From assembly GCF_011398155.1 (NCBI RefSeq), contig NZ_AP021888.1, forward strand, positions 1,719,501 through 1,783,500: 64,000 bases of DNA. The letters are read 5' to 3'. How positions within the stretch are numbered: position 1 is the first letter of the stretch; every line of letters starts with the position of its first letter. The stretch comes from Thiosulfativibrio zosterae. Its GTDB lineage: Bacteria; Pseudomonadota; Gammaproteobacteria; Thiomicrospirales; Thiomicrospiraceae. Below are positions 55,455 to 64,000 of the stretch, piece by piece. The notes under the pieces are model-generated. The model ran no database searches. It saw only the letters and a program-made list of their open reading frames with translations, and had not been told where the DNA came from. Made by a program: the position numbers and the translations under genes.

Positions 55455-58400
55455 TTAGTGAATGTCTTGTAAACGAGTAACGGTTTGGTTGTCCAAAAAC
55501 TCCATCGCCGCAACCATTGCCAAAGCTCCCGCCATGGTCGTGGTGTAACAAGTTTTATGCATCAAGGCTTCACGACGAATGCTCGATGAATCTTTAATAC
55601 TGACCGAACCATCAGATGTATTCACAATCAAAGCCACTTCTTCATTCACAATTGAGTCCACAATATTTGGACGCCCTTCAGTAACTTTATTCACGATTTG
55701 ACATTCAATATTGGCTTCTTGCAAGGCTTTCGCCGTGCCACGTGTTGCCAAAATGGTAAACCCTTTGGCAATCAATTGGCGAGCTAATTCAACCACTTTA
55801 ATACGGTCTGCTTGGCGCACACTTAAGAATGCTTTGCCTGAAGTCGGCAGAATAGTTCCGCCCGCCAACAAGGCTTTTTGATAAGCCTCGGCAAAAGTTT
55901 GGCCGATCCCCATGACTTCACCCGTTGATTTCATTTCTGGCCCAAGAATTGGGTCAACACCCAAGAACTTGATGAATGGGAAAACCGCTTCTTTAACCGA
56001 ATAAAAATCAGGGCGAATTTCTTTGGTAAACCCTTGATCAACCAATTTTTGCCCCACCATACAACGTGCGGCAATTTTAGCCAAAGGCTTGCCCATGGCT
56101 TTTGATACAAACGGTACCGTTCTTGAAGCACGAGGGTTAACTTCTAGAACATAAATGTCTTCGCCTTTAACCGCAAATTGTGTGTTCATAAGACCAACCA
56201 CATTCAGACCTTTGGCCATTTTCTCGACTTGAGAACGAATTTCATCTTGAATATGCATTGGAATGCTGTAAGGCGGTAATGAACACGCTGAGTCACCTGA
56301 GTGAATACCCGCTTGCTCAATGTGTTCCATCACGCCACCAATGACAACGAGTTCGCCATCACATACCGCATCAACATCCAACTCAATCGCATCATCTAAG
56401 AAACGGTCTAATAACACTGGAGAATCATTAGAAACCGAAACCGCTTCAACCATATAACGCGATAAATCAGCATCGTTATAAACGATTTCCATGGCACGAC
56501 CACCCAATACATAAGAAGGACGCACCACTAATGGATAACCAATTTCGTTAGCCAACACCAAGGCCTGGCTTTCACTGCGGGCAGTGCGGTTAGGCGGTTG
56601 TCTAAGTTCCAAAGTATTTAATAGCTGCTGGAAACGCTCACGGTCTTCTGCCAAGTCTATCGACTCTGGCGATGTACCTATAATCGGCACGCCGGCTGCT
56701 TCTAAATCTTCAGCCAATTTAAGCGGCGTTTGTCCACCGTACTGCACGATAACGCCTTTAGGCTTTTCAACATCAACAATTTCTAATACATCTTCAAGCG
56801 TTAAAGGCTCAAAGTACAAGCGGTCAGATGTGTCGTAATCGGTAGAAACGGTTTCTGGATTACAGTTCACCATAATGGTTTCATAACCATCTTCACGCAT
56901 CGCCATGGCCGCATGAACACAGCAATAATCAAATTCAATGCCTTGACCAATTCGGTTTGGACCGCCGCCCAACACCATGATTTTGTCACGAGTGGTTGGA
57001 TTCGCTTCACACTCATCTTCGTAAGTAGAATACATATAGGCCGTTGAGGTTTCAAATTCCGCCGCACAGGTGTCCACACGCTTATAAACCGGACGAACCC
57101 CAAGGGTATGACGGAATTTGCGAATAAAAGCCGCATCGGTTTTTAAAAGCGCCGCTAAACGGTTATCCGAAAAACCTTTACGCTTTAAACGACGCAAGTA
57201 GTCTTTATCCAACGCATCTAAACCGCGTTGTTTCAACTCGTCTTCCATGTCCACCAATTCTTTGATTTGCGCTAAGAACCAGTGATCAATTTGGCAGGTA
57301 TCATAAACGGTTTCAATGTCCCAACCGGCACGGAAAGCATCTGCTACGTACCACAATCTATCTGGGCCAGGCATACGCAATTCGTGACGCAATACATCTT
57401 TAATATCTTTCTCATCCATGGTCGCCAAAGACATGACTTCATCCAGACCATTTTTACCCGTTTCTAAACCACGCAATGCTTTTTGTAAAGATTCTTGGAA
57501 GTTACGACCCATCGCCATGACTTCACCCACAGATTTCATCTGGGTGGTTAAACGCTTATTGGCTTGAGGGAATTTTTCAAAGGTAAAACGCGGAACTTTG
57601 GTGACCACATAGTCGATTGAAGGTTCGAAAGAGGCTGGGGTTGCACCATCGGTAATGTCGTTTTGAAGTTCATCCAGCGTATAACCAACCGCCAATTTCG
57701 CGGCCACTTTGGCAATCGGGAAACCAGTTGCTTTTGAAGCCAAGGCTGATGAACGCGATACACGCGGGTTCATCTCTATGATAATCATACGACCAGATTC
57801 AGGGTTAATCGAAAACTGGACGTTTGACCCCCCTGTTTCAACCCCAATTTCACGCAGAACAGCCAAAGAGGCATTACGCATGATTTGGTATTCTTTATCC
57901 GTAAGCGTTTGGGCAGGTGCAACAGTTATCGAGTCACCGGTATGCACCCCCATAGGATCCAAGTTTTCGATAGAACAAACAATAATGGCGTTGTCGTTTT
58001 TGTCACGCACCACTTCCATTTCGTATTCTTTCCAACCAATAATCGATTCTTCGATTAACAACTCATTGGTCGGTGACAAATCTAAACCAAACTTACAAAT
58101 TTGTTCAAACTCATCTTTATTGTAAGCAATACCGCCCCCAGACCCCCCAAGCGTGAAGGATGGACGCACCACCGTTGGGAAACCGACTTGCGCTTGAATT
58201 GCCCAAGCTTCTTTCATGGTGTGAGCGACCGCAGAAGTGGGCATATCCAAGCCAATTTTTTGCATGGCGGTGCGGAAACGATCACGGTTTTCTGCTTTGT
58301 CGATGGCATCAGCATTCGCGCCGATCAACTCAACATTAAATTCTTTTAAAACACCGTGACGATCTAAATCCAAAGCACAGTTCAAGGCAGTTTGACCACC

Positions 58401-58670
58401 CATGGTTGGCAAAATCGCATCAGGGCGTTCTTTGGCAATGATGTTACGAACGGTTTTCCACTCAATCGGCTCGATGTAAGTAGCATCGGCCATTTCAGGA
58501 TCGGTCATGATGGTCGCTGGGTTGGAGTTAACCAATACAACGCGGTAACCTTCTTCTTTCAAAGCCTTACAGGCTTGAACACCGGAATAGTCGAACTCGC
58601 AGGCCTGTCCTATGATGATAGGACCGGCACCAATGATCATAATACTTTTTAAATCACTTCTTTTGGGCAT
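55455..58670 (-). CDS. carB: Carbamoyl phosphate synthase large subunit
   Basis: A 1071-residue duplicated ATP-grasp enzyme. The halves begin [20 protein letters not shown] and [20 protein letters not shown]; the last 130 residues form the regulatory domain. It makes carbamoyl phosphate for arginine (with argG) and pyrimidines. It starts 18 bp after carA. Length is normal. Confidence 0.97.
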   Translation of the reverse strand: MPKRSDLKSIMIIGAGPIIIGQACEFDYSGVQACKALKEEGYRVVLVNSNPATIMTDPEMADATYIEPIEWKTVRNIIAKERPDAILPTMGGQTALNCALDLDRHGVLKEFNVELIGANADAIDKAENRDRFRTAMQKIGLDMPTSAVAHTMKEAWAIQAQVGFPTVVRPSFTLGGSGGGIAYNKDEFEQICKFGLDLSPTNELLIEESIIGWKEYEMEVVRDKNDNAIIVCSIENLDPMGVHTGDSITVAPAQTLTDKEYQIMRNASLAVLREIGVETGGSNVQFSINPESGRMIIIEMNPRVSRSSALASKATGFPIAKVAAKLAVGYTLDELQNDITDGATPASFEPSIDYVVTKVPRFTFEKFPQANKRLTTQMKSVGEVMAMGRNFQESLQKALRGLETGKNGLDEVMSLATMDEKDIKDVLRHELRMPGPDRLWYVADAFRAGWDIETVYDTCQIDHWFLAQIKELVDMEDELKQRGLDALDKDYLRRLKRKGFSDNRLAALLKTDAAFIRKFRHTLGVRPVYKRVDTCAAEFETSTAYMYSTYEDECEANPTTRDKIMVLGGGPNRIGQGIEFDYCCVHAAMAMREDGYETIMVNCNPETVSTDYDTSDRLYFEPLTLEDVLEIVDVEKPKGVIVQYGGQTPLKLAEDLEAAGVPIIGTSPESIDLAEDRERFQQLLNTLELRQPPNRTARSESQALVLANEIGYPLVVRPSYVLGGRAMEIVYNDADLSRYMVEAVSVSNDSPVLLDRFLDDAIELDVDAVCDGELVVIGGVMEHIEQAGIHSGDSACSLPPYSIPMHIQDEIRSQVEKMAKGLNVVGLMNTQFAVKGEDIYVLEVNPRASRTVPFVSKAMGKPLAKIAARCMVGQKLVDQGFTKEIRPDFYSVKEAVFPFIKFLGVDPILGPEMKSTGEVMGIGQTFAEAYQKALLAGGTILPTSGKAFLSVRQADRIKVVELARQLIAKGFTILATRGTAKALQEANIECQIVNKVTEGRPNIVDSIVNEEVALIVNTSDGSVSIKDSSSIRREALMHKTCYTTTMAGALAMVAAMEFLDNQTVTRLQDIH

Positions 58671-58687
58671 CTCTAAATTCCTATCAA

Positions 58688-59827
58688 TTACACTTGAGTT
58701 TGTTTAAATTTTTGAATATTGGCAATGAACTGATCAAACAGCGGCGCAACATCATGAGGCCCTGGGCTGGCTTCAGGGTGACCTTGGAAGCTAAACGCAG
58801 CCTTATCTGTACGCTCAATCCCTTGCAATGAACCATCAAACAAAGACTTGTGAGTGGCTTTGACATTGGCTGGTAGCGTATCCGCATCCACCGCAAAGCC
58901 GTGGTTTTGCGCGGTAATCATCACTTTTTTGTTATCGATGTTTTGCACTGGGTGGTTACCCCCGTGGTGACCAAACTTCATCTTAACGGTCTTAGCACCT
59001 GACGCTAACGCTAACAATTGGTGACCTAAACAAATACCAAACACCGGAATATCAGTTTTTAAAATATCTTGAATCGCAGTAATTGCATAATCACAAGGCT
59101 CTGGATCACCAGGCCCGTTTGATAAAAATACTCCATCTGGATTCATGGCTAAAACTTCGGCAGCAGTTGTTTTAGCAGGCACAACAGTTAATTTACAACC
59201 ACGGTCTGCCAACATACGCAAAATATTGCGTTTCACGCCATAGTCAAACGCAACCACATGATATTGATTATTGGCTGAGCAATCGGCATGCCCTGCATTT
59301 AATGCCCATGAACCTTCAGTCCACGAGTAAGTGGTCGGTGTAGTGACTTCTTTAGCTAAGTCCATACCTTTTAAGCCTGCAAATCCTTTAGCTTTGGCAA
59401 CGGCATCTTCGGCATTGATATTATCACCGGCCACAATCACACCGGCTTGCGCACCCTTGTCACGCAAAATGCGTGTCAGTTTACGCGTATCAATATCGGC
59501 AATCGCCACGACATTTTGTTCTTTTAAATAGTCTGGCAAGGTTTTTTGCGCACGAAAGTTACTCATCACTGCTGGGCAATCTTTCACGATTAACCCTTGC
59601 GCCATAATTGCGTTTGACTCAGCATCTTCTTCGTTAACGCCAACATTACCAATGTGAGGATAAGTTAAGGTTACGATTTGTTTGAAATATGAAGGATCCG
59701 TTAGGATTTCTTGATAACCGGTCAATGAAGTATTAAACACTACTTCACCTACAGTTTCCCCTAACGCACCTAATGAGACTCCCCAAAAAAGGGTGCCGTC
59801 TTCTAATGCCAGTAAAGCCTGTGTCAT
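58688..59827 (-). CDS. carA: Carbamoyl phosphate synthase small subunit
   Basis: A 379-residue glutaminase subunit. The class I amidotransferase triad is Cys in [12 protein letters not shown], and His and Glu in HPEASPGP. It begins [12 protein letters not shown]. The ATG at 59827 is used; upstream in-frame codons would run into the leader terminator. The promoter and leader upstream suggest regulation by premature termination. Confidence 0.95.
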   Translation of the reverse strand: MTQALLALEDGTLFWGVSLGALGETVGEVVFNTSLTGYQEILTDPSYFKQIVTLTYPHIGNVGVNEEDAESNAIMAQGLIVKDCPAVMSNFRAQKTLPDYLKEQNVVAIADIDTRKLTRILRDKGAQAGVIVAGDNINAEDAVAKAKGFAGLKGMDLAKEVTTPTTYSWTEGSWALNAGHADCSANNQYHVVAFDYGVKRNILRMLADRGCKLTVVPAKTTAAEVLAMNPDGVFLSNGPGDPEPCDYAITAIQDILKTDIPVFGICLGHQLLALASGAKTVKMKFGHHGGNHPVQNIDNKKVMITAQNHGFAVDADTLPANVKATHKSLFDGSLQGIERTDKAAFSFQGHPEASPGPHDVAPLFDQFIANIQKFKQTQV

Positions 59828-60039
59828 GTGTATTTCCCGCCCGAGAGTTTGCCGATGTTTGCTGCTAACTAAATATGAAGGATTAAAAGATAAAAAGCGT
59901 ATATAAAAAAACGGAGCCAATCCCCTTACAAGGATGTGCTCCGTTTATGAATGCCAAATGACTTTTGTCATCTCCGCTAAATACCCCGTTACCCGCTGCT
60001 AATGTCATTTTAAAGTCTTTTAGCCAGCTAATTTTAATT
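59828..60039 (-). promoter_or_regulatory. carAB leader RNA with attenuator-like structure
   Basis: The roughly 212-nt transcribed leader is part of the 316-bp gap between carA and the TlpA-like gene. It contains a small hairpin ATGAC-TTTT-GTCAT (59959-59972 area), a CGGAG element upstream of the terminator that could compete for CTCCG, and a possible 41-codon ORF (60008 to 59883) that reads through the terminator. No named riboswitch is recognised. Regulation by pyrimidines or arginine is inferred. Confidence 0.5.
59907..59946 (-). terminator. Intrinsic terminator inside the carA leader
   Basis: ACGGAGC and GCTCCGT form a stem around a 20-base loop, followed by seven T on the minus strand. 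It lies 80 bp before the carA ATG, so it must be bypassed for carAB expression. Confidence 0.7.
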
Positions 60040-60045
60040 ACGCGG

Positions 60046-60074
60046 ATTTTACTCGATTAGCCTTGGCATGTCTA
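60046..60074 (-). promoter_or_regulatory. Promoter of the carAB leader
   Basis: On the minus strand TAGACA and TAAAAT are exactly 17 bp apart, five of six consensus bases each. The predicted start is near 60039. Confidence 0.6.
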
Positions 60075-60143
60075 GGCGATATTCCGGAAAAAAACTGATT
60101 ATTTGCAGCTAGGTAGCGTAACGCCAAATGAGATTTTGGCGCC

Positions 60144-61370
60144 CTATTCATGGATTAATTCGTTAATAATATTAAGGGCTTGTGGATTCTGCCAATCATA
60201 ACTGCCAAACAAGGCATAGCGAATTTTACCCTGTTTATCGATTAAATAAGAACTGGGATAAGCAAACACCTGCCAATCTTGCACAGCTTGACCTTGCAAA
60301 TCCATTAAGACAGGAAAATTTAAAGGATGCTGCTGCTTAAACTGCTTAATCACCGCTCGTTCTTCCGCCAAATTGACCGCCAAGATTTCAAAAGGTTTTT
60401 GATTGAGCTGGGTTTTTAAGTTTGCCATGGAAGGCATCTCATGCACACAAGGCGGACACCAACTCGCCCAAAAATTAAGCAACACCACCTTGCCATGCAA
60501 ATCGGTCAAGCTCACCATATTACCTTCAAAGCTGGGCAAAGCGAGCGGTTTATTCGCCAGACCTTGATAAACTTGTAATCCAATCTTTCTATCTGGCACT
60601 TTAATTTCAGTTGCGATTTCAGCTTGCCCAACCGCTGAATTAAAGCGTTTTTCGGCTAAATAAGGATTTAATAACCTCATGGATTGCATCAAATCTGCTG
60701 CCAAAAACTGCGCTCTATCCTGCTCGTAGGCATTCGCATCGGCTCGAAAATAATAACGGTCGCGTAATTTTGGCAAGAGCTGTATAAAAACATCTGACCC
60801 ACGCATGTTTAACTGCTCTTGCAAGGCTTGCAAGTGCCAACGAGAAGGCGCTAATTCAGCTTGGCGAATGTAAATGGGATAATTGACTCGTGAAACCTCT
60901 GGCCAATATTCTGCCAACTTGCCAGGTTCAGGCGTACTGATATAGAGATTGGGATTTAAAAAGATAAGACCCAAATTCTGCGATTTGGGTTTTGCCGCCA
61001 AGGCTTTTAAGGCCAAAGTGGCACCTCGATTTGAGGTGATTAAATAATGAGGCAAACTCGGCTGTTGTTTTTGAAACTGTGCTATTAATTCAGTGACATC
61101 AGCCACGGGCACTTTCAGCAAACTGCTGGGGGCAATGGGCAAAAAATAAGATTCAAACAAATCTGGCATCCAAACGGATATTTGTTGCTGCTCCAACGCT
61201 TGAGCCAAGGCTTTTTCTTGAGGCAAAACGCCTCTTTCAGAGGGCAGCCATAAAACCAATGCCTTTGGATTCTCAACCTTAAATTGCGTCAACTGAATCT
61301 CATCCGCAGATGCAAAAGCCGCTGCAAAGCCCATCCAGATTAACCATAAAACCCCCCAAAACTTAAGCAT
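60144..61370 (-). CDS. TlpA-like thiol-disulfide protein fused to an N-terminal hydrolase-like domain
   Basis: A 408-residue exported protein. A signal peptide (about 1-23, GFAAAFASA) is followed by a domain of about 240 residues that resembles an alpha/beta hydrolase but with SNRG where GxSxG is expected, so it may be inactive. The C-terminal 150 residues are a TlpA/ResA thioredoxin domain with FWASWCPPCVHEMPS. ResA-type proteins reduce apocytochrome cysteines; the role of the fused part is unknown. Its ATG overlaps the arfB stop by eight bases. Confidence 0.8.
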   Translation of the reverse strand: MLKFWGVLWLIWMGFAAAFASADEIQLTQFKVENPKALVLWLPSERGVLPQEKALAQALEQQQISVWMPDLFESYFLPIAPSSLLKVPVADVTELIAQFQKQQPSLPHYLITSNRGATLALKALAAKPKSQNLGLIFLNPNLYISTPEPGKLAEYWPEVSRVNYPIYIRQAELAPSRWHLQALQEQLNMRGSDVFIQLLPKLRDRYYFRADANAYEQDRAQFLAADLMQSMRLLNPYLAEKRFNSAVGQAEIATEIKVPDRKIGLQVYQGLANKPLALPSFEGNMVSLTDLHGKVVLLNFWASWCPPCVHEMPSMANLKTQLNQKPFEILAVNLAEERAVIKQFKQQHPLNFPVLMDLQGQAVQDWQVFAYPSSYLIDKQGKIRYALFGSYDWQNPQALNIINELIHE

Positions 61371-61779
61371 CTAAAACCCTGCCTCTTAATTGTTTTATCA
61401 CACTGCGATTGGTTTTGGCTTCAAGGCGGCGGCGTTGCGAAGCTCGGGTTGGCCGAGTTGCTAAACGAGTTTTGGGCTGTATCATGGCTGTTTTTAGCAA
61501 TTCCACTAAACGCGCCAAGGCATCTTCACGGTTTAACGCTTGGGTACGAAAACGCTGCGCCTTAATGACTAAGTCACCCTCTTTGGTAATGCGTTTATCG
61601 TTTGAGCTTAACAAGTTGTCTTTGACATAATTAGGCAAAGAACTGGTTGGAATATTAAAACGCAAATGAATGGCACTGGAAACCTTATTCACATTCTGAC
61701 CACCCGCACCCTGCGCTCGCATGGCAGTAATCTCTATTTCGACTAGAGGCAGCGACAAGCGCGGTGAAAGCACTAACAT
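61363..61779 (-). CDS. arfB: Alternative ribosome-rescue factor ArfB
   Basis: A 138-residue peptidyl-tRNA hydrolase of the YaeJ/ICT1 type. The catalytic GGQ sits in MRAQGAGGQNVNK, and the C-terminal tail is basic and disordered (TRPTRASQRRRLEAK) for binding in the mRNA channel. It frees stalled ribosomes without tmRNA. No anticodon-recognition domain exists, so it is not a release factor. Confidence 0.93.
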   Translation of the reverse strand: MLVLSPRLSLPLVEIEITAMRAQGAGGQNVNKVSSAIHLRFNIPTSSLPNYVKDNLLSSNDKRITKEGDLVIKAQRFRTQALNREDALARLVELLKTAMIQPKTRLATRPTRASQRRRLEAKTNRSVIKQLRGRVLDA

Positions 61780-61815
61780 TGTGCGCTTCCAACAGGCAAT
61801 TTCAGGGCTAAATTT

Positions 61816-61829
61816 AACCAGGCCTGGTT
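61816..61829. repeat. Dispersed palindrome, copy 13 (VF530 / arfB gap)
   Basis: AACCAGGCCTGGTT, perfect, in a longer AAATTTAACC to GGTTAAAATTT palindrome; likely a weak terminator before arfB. Confidence 0.9.
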
Positions 61830-61839
61830 AAAATTTGGG

Positions 61840-62061
61840 CTATTTTTTAACAAAAGTCGCCACATACAAGGCCTCAACTTCTGCTCTTGCCCAAGGGGTG
61901 CGGCGCAAAAACTTTAAACTGGATTTCACCGAGGGGTCTTGATTAAAACAATTAATTTTTACCCGCGAACCCAAACCACCCCAACCAAAGTGTTCATATA
62001 AATCCACCACCATTTTCTCAAGCGTGATGCCGTGTAATGGATTATTTTTTTGTTCAGTCAC
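61840..62061 (-). CDS. VF530 family small protein (DUF2132)
   Basis: A 73-residue protein of the VF530 family. It has [38 protein letters not shown] and ARAEVE. It may bind DNA; the function is unknown. It overlaps the stop of the RsuA-family gene by eight bases and is followed by the palindrome and arfB. Confidence 0.88.
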   Translation of the reverse strand: MTEQKNNPLHGITLEKMVVDLYEHFGWGGLGSRVKINCFNQDPSVKSSLKFLRRTPWARAEVEALYVATFVKK

Positions 62062-62809
62062 TGAAGTTTTCCTTGTTCGTTGCTGTATTAACTTGGCTTA
62101 AAGCCTGCACTTCTGGTGGCGTTAAGCGCCGACTTTGGCCAGGCAGCAAGGAGGCATCTAACTTTACAGGCCCTATTTGCACGCGATGTAATGCCATCAC
62201 TCGATTACCTAACCGTTTAAACATGCGTTTGATTTGATGAAAGCGCCCTTCCCACAGGGTCACTTCTGCCAAATTTGGTGCCAAGATTTTTAACTTTGCA
62301 GGTCGAGTGGTGACCTGTTCGTAAGTCAAAAAAACACCTTCATTAAAGCCTTGCACCATTTGTTCCGTGAGTGGATTTTGTACCACCACCTGATATACCT
62401 TAGGCATTTTATTATGCGGCGCAATCATGGCTTGCGACCAACGCCCGTCATTGGTTAACAATAATAACCCAGAAGAGTGTAAATCTAAACGCCCCACCAA
62501 ATGCAAATCTTGGCGTTGCACTACAGAAAGCGCTCTTAGACAATCCACCGCCACAGGATGTTTGGCATCTTGCGTGGCACTTAAAACACCGACGGGTTTA
62601 TAGAGCATCCAATAATCTGGCGTTTTTTTAGCTAGAATTTGCCCCTCAACCCTCACTTCGCAAAATTCATCAACCGTTTGCTGAACGGACTGTGCGATTT
62701 GGTCATCTACCCAAATCTTGCGCTGCGCCACCAACATTCGCACTTGCGATTTACTGAGTGTCGTTTGCTGACTGATATAGCGATCAAGTCGGGTTTTGTG
62801 GCCAGACAA
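62054..62809 (-). CDS. RsuA-family pseudouridine synthase
   Basis: About 251 residues. An S4 domain (about 3-45, [14 protein letters not shown]) precedes the catalytic [17 protein letters not shown] with its Asp, and [12 protein letters not shown] follows. It modifies rRNA; RsuA (16S) or an RluB/E/F-type target cannot be separated here. The start TTG at 62809 is preferred, since GGAG lies seven bases upstream; the open frame further up runs into the dapB terminator. Confidence 0.85.
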   Translation of the reverse strand: MSGHKTRLDRYISQQTTLSKSQVRMLVAQRKIWVDDQIAQSVQQTVDEFCEVRVEGQILAKKTPDYWMLYKPVGVLSATQDAKHPVAVDCLRALSVVQRQDLHLVGRLDLHSSGLLLLTNDGRWSQAMIAPHNKMPKVYQVVVQNPLTEQMVQGFNEGVFLTYEQVTTRPAKLKILAPNLAEVTLWEGRFHQIKRMFKRLGNRVMALHRVQIGPVKLDASLLPGQSRRLTPPEVQALSQVNTATNKENFSD

Positions 62810-62820
62810 TTCAAGACTCC

Positions 62821-62850
62821 AAAACAAAAAAGCATCCAAAATGGATGCTT
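62821..62850 (-). terminator. Terminator of dapB
   Basis: AGCATCC and GGATGCT (62831-62849) with a five-base loop; the A run on the plus strand gives the U run of the transcript. It closes the dnaJ-dapB transcript. Confidence 0.8.
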
Positions 62851-62875
62851 TTATTGAGGTTATTACGTTTGTGTT

Positions 62876-63685
<810 letters not shown>

Positions 63686-63689
63686 TTAA

Positions 63690-64000
63690 TCAGTTCCAAG
63701 GACCGTCTTTTTTGTCATCGTCTTTTTTATCATCTTCACCTGTGAAGAAAGATTTCACCGAATCAAAAAAACTATGTTCTTTGGGGCTGTGTTGTTTGTG
63801 GTGTTTGCCTTGCAAACTGGCTTCGAATGAACGCAAGATTTCTTTTTGTTCTTCGGTTAATTTTACCGGTGTTTCAATTGACACCTGCACAATCATATCG
63901 CCAACATGCGAGGTGCGCACTGATTTAACACCTTTGCCAGCCAATTTAAAGCGTTGTCCAGACTGAGTACCGGCAGGAATTTTTAAACTGGCTTTGCCAT
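63690..64000 (-). CDS. dnaJ: Chaperone DnaJ, C-terminal end (runs off the window)
   Basis: About 103 codons of the C-terminal domain are visible, open to the edge. The region reads [22 protein letters not shown] and then [15 protein letters not shown], typical of DnaJ. The tail is Lys/Asp-rich ([16 protein letters not shown]). Cysteine repeats and the J domain lie outside the window. DnaJ works with DnaK. Confidence 0.93.
   Translation of the reverse strand, partial: GKASLKIPAGTQSGQRFKLAGKGVKSVRTSHVGDMIVQVSIETPVKLTEEQKEILRSFEASLQGKHHKQHSPKEHSFFDSVKSFFTGEDDKKDDDKKDGPWN

Noticed and set aside
56555-56575. AAGGCCTGG in carB as another palindrome copy
   Set aside because: The left arm is degraded beyond the pattern of the other copies, so it was not counted.
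62810-62839. Upstream TTG start of the RsuA-family gene
   Set aside because: It lies in the dapB terminator hairpin; the TTG at 62809 has GGAG in the right place.

Overview
The window reads as chromosome of a gammaproteobacterium with moderate GC. The core gene orders are typical of gammaproteobacteria: yceD-rpmF-plsX-fabHDG-acpP-fabF, tsaE-amiC-mutL-miaA-hfq-hflX-hflKC, and dnaJ-dapB-carAB-greA. Gene content (RNase E, LpxH, MutL with an endonuclease-type motif, several rhodaneses, P-II protein) and AT-leaning codon use suggest a Thiomicrospira/Hydrogenovibrio-like member of the Thiotrichales. That placement is inference, because no rRNA or phylogeny is available here. I see no tRNA, rRNA, CRISPR array, prophage or intact insertion sequence.

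Layout. 1-3.2 kb: the N-terminal part of a membrane sensor, a periplasmic rhodanese and an ABC exporter. 3.2-15.3 kb (minus strand): a fatty-acid, folate and replication block, yceD-rpmF-plsX-fabH-fabD-fabG-acpP-fabF-pabB-pabC-mltG-tmk-holB-tatD, with terminators after rpmF and acpP. 15.4-21 kb: yceF, a HAD phosphatase, rluC and, divergently, rne behind a long structured leader. 21-32 kb: cysS, two cyclophilins, glnS, lpxH, a DAACS symporter, a rhodanese, pgpA, argG, psd and glnB. 32-44 kb (minus): amiC-tsaE-mutL-miaA-hfq-hflX-hflK-hflC-yjeT-hisZ-purA. 44-46.8 kb: queG, a transglutaminase-like protein and a discoidin-like protein. 46.8-51.5 kb: an accessory envelope cluster (below). 51.5-54.8 kb: a thioredoxin-like protein, fructokinase, a methyltransferase, a DUF455 ferritin-like protein and a small secreted protein. 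54.8-64 kb (minus): greA, carB, carA behind a leader with an internal terminator, then a TlpA-like fusion, arfB, VF530, an RsuA-family pseudouridine synthase, dapB and the end of dnaJ.

Two things stand out. First, the 46.8-51.5 kb cluster encodes a DUF2202 ferritin-like lipoprotein with an EF-hand-like loop, a 70-residue secreted peptide, a small outer-membrane beta-barrel, a DUF6502 protein and a DUF5666 lipoprotein with three SGFGGTG repeats. Its two promoters carry the same 17-bp palindrome, ATGTAA-N5-TTACAT, just downstream of the predicted transcription starts, and a third copy lies upstream of the first promoter. This looks like a small, self-contained, repressor-controlled envelope system whose function I cannot name. 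Second, a 14-bp palindrome, AACCAGGCCTGGTT, occurs 13 times. Some copies sit in the centre of terminators and others inside genes in all three reading frames, so selection appears to act on the DNA and not on the protein.

Regulatory structure is readable elsewhere: a carAB leader with a promoter, a competing pairing and an intrinsic terminator; a roughly 500-nt rne leader with perfect hairpins and a 39-codon upstream ORF; and a yceD promoter placed so close to the ATG that the mRNA should be almost leaderless.
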